Shown: positions 5,698 through 10,380 of the stretch, piece by piece | How positions within the stretch are numbered: the stretch's first letter is position 1 | Layout: every line of letters starts with the position of its first letter | Origin: CAYVUI01 sp964454745 | GTDB taxonomy: Bacteria > Planctomycetota > Phycisphaerae > Sedimentisphaerales > Anaerohalosphaeraceae | Reading direction: 5' to 3' | DNA: 10,380 nucleotides | NCBI GenBank assembly: GCA_964454745.1 | Contig: CAYVUI010000137.1 | Location: 1 to 10,380, forward strand | The notes under the pieces: model-generated | Database searches by the model: none | What the model saw: the letters and a program-made list of their open reading frames with translations, nothing else | What the model was told of the DNA's origin: nothing | Made by a program: the position numbers and the translations under genes

Positions 5698-6111
5698 TTA
5701 CAACAGACCTGAGCTAAGGAATTGAGTGGGAGTCATAACCGGGATGTCGCTTTTTTTGTAATGATTCAGGTTTCGGGAGATAATACAGTTCGCATCCACA
5801 CGAACAGCGCTGAAATACTGGATGGCATCCTCAAAATCCTTAAAGTCTGAATCCAGTGCCTGGTTGATGATCCTGGCATCGAGGGCCACGGTGGTGAAAA
5901 TATCACGCAGCAGCGAAAGGCTTTTTTTGGCGATGCGCGGGGAGGTGTGCCTGCTGTGGATGTAATAGATATTATTGAAACTAATCGCGGAGATGTACCC
6001 GGTCACACGCGATTTTTCCGCCAAGGCCCACACGGATGCACTGTCAGGATAGAACGGCTCCCTGTTTTTTAAGACGTCGATCAGGACATTGGTATCGATC
6101 AAAATATTCAT
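5698..6111 (-). CDS. PIN-domain toxin (VapC-like ribonuclease)
   Basis: A 137-residue PIN domain, the fold of VapC-type toxins that cut RNA with a metal ion. The N-terminal MNILIDTNVLID carries the conserved Asp6 and Asn8 with Asp12. The C-terminal half has DFEDAIQ (92-98; Asp92, Glu94, Asp95) and ANCIISRNLNHYKKSDIPV (107-125), the usual closing strand and helix. The central acidic residue of classical VapC is not obvious: the corresponding region reads SAISFNNIYYI. This resembles PIN_3-type members. The gene follows the antitoxin by 73 bases on the same strand and has no clear Shine-Dalgarno, so its translation is expected to be weak. It probably acts as the toxin of a two-gene module; the target RNA is unknown. 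Confidence 0.85.
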   Translation of the reverse strand: MNILIDTNVLIDVLKNREPFYPDSASVWALAEKSRVTGYISAISFNNIYYIHSRHTSPRIAKKSLSLLRDIFTTVALDARIINQALDSDFKDFEDAIQYFSAVRVDANCIISRNLNHYKKSDIPVMTPTQFLSSGLL

Positions 6112-6184
6112 GGTCAGCAGTTGTGTATCGTACTTGCGATTGAAATTCCCGTTTTATTCGCGTTAAATATCGTTTAAATAATTA

Positions 6185-6454
6185 CTATTTTCCTCTCGGA
6201 GATTTACGGCCCTTAAGGGTATATTTTTCCCGCAGGGTGTCGGTGAGAACCTCCCTGTAATCATCGCCTTCAAAGGACAGCAGGCCCGTTGCCTTGCGGG
6301 TCAGCGGCCCCGGACGGATGCCCGTGCTCTCCCGGCTCGAGAGCGACTGTATAAATCGCGTGAACATCGCGGAGACGGAAGTCTTGTTTTCCCGGGCGAG
6401 CTTTTTGGCCTGGTCAACGGTCTGGTCGTCTATGCTTAATGTCAATTTCGGCAT
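6185..6454 (-). CDS. Antitoxin, ribbon-helix-helix type (DUF6364-like)
   Basis: An 89-residue basic protein. Residues 1-40 (beginning MPKLTLSIDDQTVDQAKKLA) have the strand-then-helix pattern of ribbon-helix-helix DNA-binding antitoxins of the DUF6364 type that accompany PIN toxins. Residues 50-89 would be the flexible toxin-binding part. The ATG at 6454 is preceded by AGGAG (complement of 6462-6466, 7 bases away), much stronger than any site before the toxin. This suits the need for excess antitoxin. It is the first gene of the - strand pair and is likely autoregulated through the dyad at 6468-6496, which overlaps its promoter. The family call rests on pattern and context. Confidence 0.8.
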   Translation of the reverse strand: MPKLTLSIDDQTVDQAKKLARENKTSVSAMFTRFIQSLSSRESTGIRPGPLTRKATGLLSFEGDDYREVLTDTLREKYTLKGRKSPRGK

Positions 6455-6467
6455 TTCAGGGCTCCTG

Positions 6468-6515
6468 TACGTATATATTATATTATATTATACGTATCGG
6501 CCCAGAGCAAGTCAA
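6468..6515 (-). promoter_or_regulatory. Promoter and overlapping dyad operator of the toxin-antitoxin pair
   Basis: On the - strand TTGACT (6515-6510), exactly 17 bases of spacer and TATAAT (6492-6487) form a near-perfect sigma70 promoter. The -10 hexamer is repeated in three overlapping five-base steps (complement of 6477-6492). The arms TACGTATA (6468-6475) and TATACGTA (6489-6496) are exact inverted repeats flanking this AT tract. A ribbon-helix-helix antitoxin bound there would block RNA polymerase. Arm spacing of about two helical turns centre to centre fits cooperative dimers. Confidence 0.75.
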
Positions 6516-6612
6516 ACTTAATGTGAAGGATTTTCTGTTCTATATCCGCGAAAATGGCATTTTTTGTGTATTTCGTGTGTTTCGCGGTTCATATTCTTTT
6601 TTACTGATTTAG
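6516..6612. other. Spacer with a dispersed repeat fragment
   Basis: Bases about 6545-6592 (CCGCGAAAATGGC, then TTTCGTGTGTTTCGCGG) resemble the wording of the repeats at 262-283 and 5034-5050. No gene is visible. Confidence 0.4.
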
Positions 6613-6722
6613 GTTGCATTGGGGCGGGAATTCGGGTACGATGCGTCGGAAATCAGGGAGTGACTTTATCCCGAAGGGACCCGGACACAGGCACAGTAGG
6701 ATTTTACGGCGGTGCATCGTGC
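6613..6722 (+). repeat. 110-bp direct repeat, copy 2 (right of the toxin-antitoxin pair)
   Basis: Second copy of 5572-5682. The terminal complementary segments are GTACGATGC (6636-6644) and GCATCGTGC (6714-6722), nine pairs including one G-U. Nested inside are GAAATC/GATTTT-type pairing and a perfect TCCC-GAA-GGGA hairpin. The element ends 41 bases before the glycosyltransferase ATG and could contribute to that gene's leader or promoter region. Confidence 0.85.
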
Positions 6723-6763
6723 GCGCCGGGAGAGAAAACGAAAAGTCTGGAAGGGAGAAGAAA

Positions 6764-8359
6764 ATGAGGAGGATTTTGGAGATGAAAGAATTTTTCCATT
6801 TCAGGAGATCTAACGAAAAGTATTATTTATTAATCATCCTTTTGCTTGTTGCTTGTTCTTTATTGTTCTTTCGTTTGGGGGATATACCTCGTGTTTTTAT
6901 TGATGAGGCATGGGATTCCGCTCTAGGTGTAAATTTATTAGAGGAAGGTGTACTTCGGCATCCATTTATCGAGGGCTTTGGAGGGATGCATATACGATTT
7001 CTTCAAAATCGCATAATCTTGCCAATTGTCAGTGCAGGAGCTTTTAAATTTGCAGGTTACAGTGTTTTTACTTCCCGTCTCAGCTCGGCTTTACTCAGCT
7101 TGTTTACTATTTTACTTTTATTTTTCATGACCAAAAAATGGTTTGGATCATGGCAGGCTTTTCTTGTTGGATTATGTACAGTTATTCATCCTTGGTGGTT
7201 TTGGGTGAGCCGAAGAGCCAGACCTGAAATATACTACATTTTTTTGGGGATATGTCTTATTTGGTTACTTGAGGGATATTTTCGCAAAAAATCAGCCTGG
7301 AGAGCGGTTTTATGTGGAATTGTTTCCGGTTTTGCTGCACTTACACATCCCAATGGTATACTTCTTTGTGGGAGTATAGGGCTTTCATCTTTAATCTGGC
7401 TTAAAAGAAGATCAAGTTCTCTCAAATTACTTTTATTTGTCTCAATTGGATTTATTATAACTGTTTTTCCATGGTTGTTATATATTTACAAATCAAATGT
7501 TATTGAGGGTGTTAGTTTTATGATGCAATATCAATTTGCTCAAATAACAGGGCAAAATCCGATATTTGGTGAACTTATGAGATGGAAAAACTATTTTGAG
7601 GATGAATATATATGGGTTCTTATCCCAATAATGTTTGTTAGTTGGGTGAGTAGTTGGTACAAATCATCACGCTATGATAAATTTTTAGCCACTTTTATTT
7701 GTTTATTTTCAGTTTCACTATTTCTTATTAGTGCTAATAAATGCGCTCCTTACTACCTCTCTGCTGTACTTTGGGCATGGTCTGTTCTTATAGTTAGATT
7801 CTCGTTTTGCCTGGTTCATAAATTAAATATTTTGTCGAATGAGTATTTTTCTATTAGGCCAAAACTGATAAAAAGATATGGGGTAGCATTTGCCAGCTTA
7901 TTATTAATTGTTTACTTTACGAATTGCTTTTGGTCTTTGGGTCTTTATTTTAATAATTTAAAAGAAGCTGATATAGACAATTTATATGGAAATATAAGTG
8001 AAATCATAAATGATGAAAATGGACTTGTTTTTGCCGATCCACTATTCTATTTTGGCAATAAAAAACTTAATTACGGCCCTTATTATATTACTTATGAGCA
8101 AGAGCAGCTTAGAGTTTTACTGCTCTGGATAAAAAGCAAAGAATTTAAGTATGCAATAAGAAGTTCCTGGCATCAATCACCTCCTTTAAACAGCGACAAT
8201 ATATCAGTTGAAATGCCATATTGGCGACAATATAATATAATAGATCATACTTGCAGGGTATTTGGAACAAAGATAGGCTATTATGAAGACCCGGTCTATG
8301 GTTCTTTTGAAGTGTATAAATTAGATACGGACAAAAAGATATTCGTCTCAAGGTTTTAG
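6764..8359 (+). CDS. Multi-pass membrane glycosyltransferase, GT-C fold (ArnT/PMT-like)
   Basis: A 531-residue integral membrane protein. After the first membrane helix (about 20-37) comes a loop with DEAWDS at 47-52, matching the Asp/Glu motif by which polyprenyl-phosphate-dependent GT-C enzymes act. RARPE (151-155) and THPNG (194-198) are further family hallmarks. About ten to twelve hydrophobic segments extend to residue about 400, followed by a soluble C-terminal domain of about 130 residues. Such enzymes move sugars from lipid carriers to glycans, lipids or proteins on the outer face of the inner membrane; the acceptor is unknown. The start at 6764 has AAGGGAG upstream, but ATG 6782, with AGGAGG nine bases before it, is equally good. 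Base composition is far more AT-rich than tig, clpP or glnS, suggesting horizontal acquisition. No sugar-biosynthesis neighbours are present. Confidence 0.8.
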   Translation: MRRILEMKEFFHFRRSNEKYYLLIILLLVACSLLFFRLGDIPRVFIDEAWDSALGVNLLEEGVLRHPFIEGFGGMHIRFLQNRIILPIVSAGAFKFAGYSVFTSRLSSALLSLFTILLLFFMTKKWFGSWQAFLVGLCTVIHPWWFWVSRRARPEIYYIFLGICLIWLLEGYFRKKSAWRAVLCGIVSGFAALTHPNGILLCGSIGLSSLIWLKRRSSSLKLLLFVSIGFIITVFPWLLYIYKSNVIEGVSFMMQYQFAQITGQNPIFGELMRWKNYFEDEYIWVLIPIMFVSWVSSWYKSSRYDKFLATFICLFSVSLFLISANKCAPYYLSAVLWAWSVLIVRFSFCLVHKLNILSNEYFSIRPKLIKRYGVAFASLLLIVYFTNCFWSLGLYFNNLKEADIDNLYGNISEIINDENGLVFADPLFYFGNKKLNYGPYYITYEQEQLRVLLLWIKSKEFKYAIRSSWHQSPPLNSDNISVEMPYWRQYNIIDHTCRVFGTKIGYYEDPVYGSFEVYKLDTDKKIFVSRF

Positions 8360-8440
8360 CGTTTTAGTGGGTGCCCCCTTTGCTATTATACTTCGCTTAA
8401 GCTATGAAGAAATCAGCTACTATGCGGCAGGCGATCCACT
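8360..8440. other. Convergent spacer between the glycosyltransferase and glnS
   Basis: 81 bases between two converging genes. It holds a GCTTAAGC palindrome near 8395-8402. No clear stem followed by a T-run is seen for either strand, so termination signals are not evident. Confidence 0.3.
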
Positions 8441-10195
8441 CTACGTTTTTTTCTTTTTCTGCTGTTGTTTTTGCACTTTTGCCCAGGTGTCGCGGAGGCC
8501 GACGGTTTTGTTAAACACCAGCTTGCCGTCCGTGCTGTCCGGGTCGGTGCAGAAATAACCCAGCCGCTCAAACTGCCAGCGGTCGAAAGCTTTCGTCTCT
8601 TTCAAATTCACCTCGGCAAAGCAGTGATCGCGGACCTCCAGTGAATTGGGGTTCACGTTCGCGGTAAAGTCCTGGTCCTCCCGCTCGGTATCCTCGGGGT
8701 TTTCCTTCGTGAACAGGTGGTCGTAGATCCGCACCTCGATGGGCAGGTTCTCGTGCGCGCTTACCCAGTGCAGCGTGGACTTTACCTTGCGGCCGTCCGG
8801 GGCATCGCCGCCGCGGGTGGCGGGGTCGTAGGTACAGCGGATTTCGGTGATATTGCCGTTCTCGTCCTTTTCCACGCCGGTGCAGGTCACAAAATAGGCG
8901 TACCGCAGGCGTACTTCGCGGCCGGGGGCGAGGCGGTAGAACTTGCGCGGCGGGTCTTCCATGAAGTCCTCGCGTTCGATGTACAGCTCGCCGGAGAAGG
9001 GCACCTTTCGCGTGCCGGCCGATTCGTCCTCGGGGTTGTTGATCGCGTCGAGGGTTTCGACCTGGCCTTCGGGGTAATTCTCGATCACGACCTTGACCGG
9101 GTCCAGCACGGCCATGACGCGGGGGCTGGTTTTGTTGAGGTCCTGGCGGAGGAAGTGTTCGAGAAGCTGGAAGTCGATGGTGGAGAAGTATTTGTTGACG
9201 CCGATGTGCTTCATGAAGTCGCGGATGGCCTCGGGGGTGTAGCCGCGCCGGCGCAGGCCGCGGAGGGTCGGCAGGCGCGGGTCGTCGTAATCGGCGACGA
9301 ATCCGCCCTCGATGAGCTTACGCAGCTTGCGCTTGGACATGATGGTATACGTCAGGTTGAAGCGGGCGAACTCGATCTGCTTGGGGTGGTGGATCTGCGG
9401 GTCGCGGTCCTGGTTGATCGCGTCGATGAACCAGTGGTAGAGCGGGCGGTGGTTCTCGAATTCGAGCGAGCACAGCGAGTGCGTAACGCCTTCGACGCTG
9501 TCTTCGAGGCCGTGGGCCCAGTCGTACATGGGGTAGATGCACCAGGTGTCGCCGCGGTGGGGGTGCTGGGCATGGAGGATGCGGTACATGACTGGGTCTC
9601 GCATGTTCATGTTGGGGTGCGACATGTCGATCTTGGCGCGGAGTACGCGGGTGCCGTCCGGGAATTCGCCGGCCTTCATTTTCGTAAACAGCTCGAGGTT
9701 TTCTTCCGGGCTGCGGTCGCGGTAGGGGCTGTTGGTGCCCGGCTCGGTGAGGGTGCCGCGGTTTTGGCTGATCTGATCGGGGGTCTGGTCGTCTACGTAG
9801 GCCAGGCCCTTTTGGACGAGCTCGACGGCGTATTCGTACATCTGCTCGAAGCAGTCGGAGGCGTAGAAGAATTTGTCGCCCCAGTCGCAGCCGAGCCACT
9901 GGACGTCCTCTTTGATGGCCTGGACGAATTTTTCCTCTTCCATGAGCGGGTTGGTGTCGTCCATTCGCAGGTGGAAGGTGCCGCCGAAGTCCTGGGCGAT
10001 GCCGTAATCGATCCAGATCGCCTTGGCGTGGCCGATGTGGAGAAAGGCGTTGGGCTCCGGGGGAAAGCGGGTGACGACCTGGCCGCCGTAAAGGCCGGCT
10101 TCGACGTCTTCTTTGACGATCTGGCGTATAAAGTCGAGGGACGGGCGATGGGCGTCTTCTTTGCTTGGTTTTTCGCTGGCTGTCACTTGGGGCAC
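8441..10195 (-). CDS. glnS: Glutaminyl-tRNA synthetase
   Basis: Class I aminoacyl-tRNA synthetase that charges tRNA-Gln directly with glutamine in the cytoplasm. RFPPEPNAFLHIGHAK (43-58) contains the HIGH motif with the PPEPN wording that separates GlnRS from GluRS. TIMSKRK (284-290) is the KMSKS-type loop. DDTNP, GTLTEPG, NSPYRDRS, WCIYPMYD and LRRRGYTPE are further close matches to bacterial GlnRS. The two beta-barrel anticodon-binding domains follow, ending with FNKTVGLRDTWAK. The protein is 584 residues from the GTG at 10195, but AAGG overlaps that codon. The GTG three codons later (10186) has AAGG at eight-base spacing and may be the true start (581 residues). The C-terminus ends in a Gln/Lys run absent from E. 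coli GlnRS. Confidence 0.96.
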   Translation of the reverse strand: MPQVTASEKPSKEDAHRPSLDFIRQIVKEDVEAGLYGGQVVTRFPPEPNAFLHIGHAKAIWIDYGIAQDFGGTFHLRMDDTNPLMEEEKFVQAIKEDVQWLGCDWGDKFFYASDCFEQMYEYAVELVQKGLAYVDDQTPDQISQNRGTLTEPGTNSPYRDRSPEENLELFTKMKAGEFPDGTRVLRAKIDMSHPNMNMRDPVMYRILHAQHPHRGDTWCIYPMYDWAHGLEDSVEGVTHSLCSLEFENHRPLYHWFIDAINQDRDPQIHHPKQIEFARFNLTYTIMSKRKLRKLIEGGFVADYDDPRLPTLRGLRRRGYTPEAIRDFMKHIGVNKYFSTIDFQLLEHFLRQDLNKTSPRVMAVLDPVKVVIENYPEGQVETLDAINNPEDESAGTRKVPFSGELYIEREDFMEDPPRKFYRLAPGREVRLRYAYFVTCTGVEKDENGNITEIRCTYDPATRGGDAPDGRKVKSTLHWVSAHENLPIEVRIYDHLFTKENPEDTEREDQDFTANVNPNSLEVRDHCFAEVNLKETKAFDRWQFERLGYFCTDPDSTDGKLVFNKTVGLRDTWAKVQKQQQKKKKT

Positions 10196-10380
10196 CTTAA
10201 ATCTGGGTTTCTAACAATTTGCTGTTCATTTGACTGCGTTTTTGGTGGGTACAATCCACCCTACGAATCCTTATTTGGTATCGAATCCTACCAGAAATCG
10301 CCACGCATGTACAGAGTTAGAACTTGTTTCATAACTCATTTGTGCTGAAAATTGCCCTTTTCCTCCCTGGTCAGCGTCGG
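10196..10380. other. glnS upstream region with a hairpin repeat
   Basis: No gene is seen. GGTGGGT (10244-10250) and ATCCACC (10254-10260) form a seven-pair stem with one G-U and a three-base loop, followed by CTACG. Such GGTGG/CCACC hairpins between genes look like a dispersed repeat. I found no convincing -35/-10 pair for glnS on the - strand. Confidence 0.45.

Noticed and set aside
5572..6722. Integron gene cassette with attC sites
   Set aside because: The repeats are imperfectly paired at their ends, but I see no canonical attC core (GTTRRRY-type) sites and no integrase.
6564..6767. 67-codon + strand frame crossing repeat copy 2
   Set aside because: It is mostly the direct repeat; the matching frame in copy 1 is shifted by a one-base indel, so the repeat does not maintain this reading frame.
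8717..10348. Long open frame of 543 codons antisense to glnS
   Set aside because: It mirrors the codon structure of a secure, highly conserved GlnRS. Its translation is a low-information Val/Gly/Glu/Asp-rich string with no family features, as expected for an antisense shadow in GC-rich DNA.

Overview
The window looks like a piece of a bacterial chromosome from an uncultured, probably anaerobic member of the Planctomycetota (Phycisphaerae/Sedimentisphaerales-like is my best guess). The hints are a trigger-factor gene followed by two tandem clpP genes with no clpX beside them, a direct glutaminyl-tRNA synthetase, long lysine-rich tails on housekeeping proteins, and gene-poor spacers full of short repeat fragments. 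No taxonomic marker gene is present, so the placement is inference.

Layout. Bases 1-787 hold no convincing gene. They are a mosaic of short repeat fragments and small perfect hairpins, followed at 398-570 by a cluster of TACA-N2-TGTA dyads. A promoter at 741-770 drives tRNA-Gly(GCC) at 788-859. The spacer to tig (860-1066) holds three hairpins that all have AAAA loops, a Rho-independent terminator just upstream of the tig start codon, and an upstream segment that could pair with the terminator's 3' arm instead. This is the architecture of a transcription attenuator.

Protein quality-control block, + strand: tig (1067-2626), a 319-base spacer, clpP1 (2946-3635), clpP2 (3644-4273) and a coiled-coil lipoprotein gene (4291-4914), ending in a wobble-rich terminator. 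Trigger factor would receive nascent chains at the ribosome, and the two ClpP paralogues would form the proteolytic chamber fed by an ATPase encoded elsewhere. The lipoprotein shares the operon but has no known role there.

Accessory block, 4945-6763: repeat-rich spacer, then an antitoxin/PIN-toxin pair on the - strand (6454 to 5698) with a strong promoter overlapping a dyad operator. The pair lies between two nearly identical copies of a 110-base direct repeat (5572-5682 and 6613-6722). Immediately beyond the second copy is a strikingly AT-rich gene for a multi-pass membrane GT-C glycosyltransferase (6764-8359), which was probably acquired by transfer.

The right end returns to GC-rich housekeeping sequence: glnS on the - strand (10195 to 8441), convergent with the glycosyltransferase. 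Its upstream region carries another short hairpin repeat. The most interesting items are the putative tig attenuator, the dyad array at 398-570, the repeat-flanked toxin-antitoxin cassette, and the recurrent tiny perfect hairpins in the noncoding DNA. I found no CRISPR array, rRNA or transposase.
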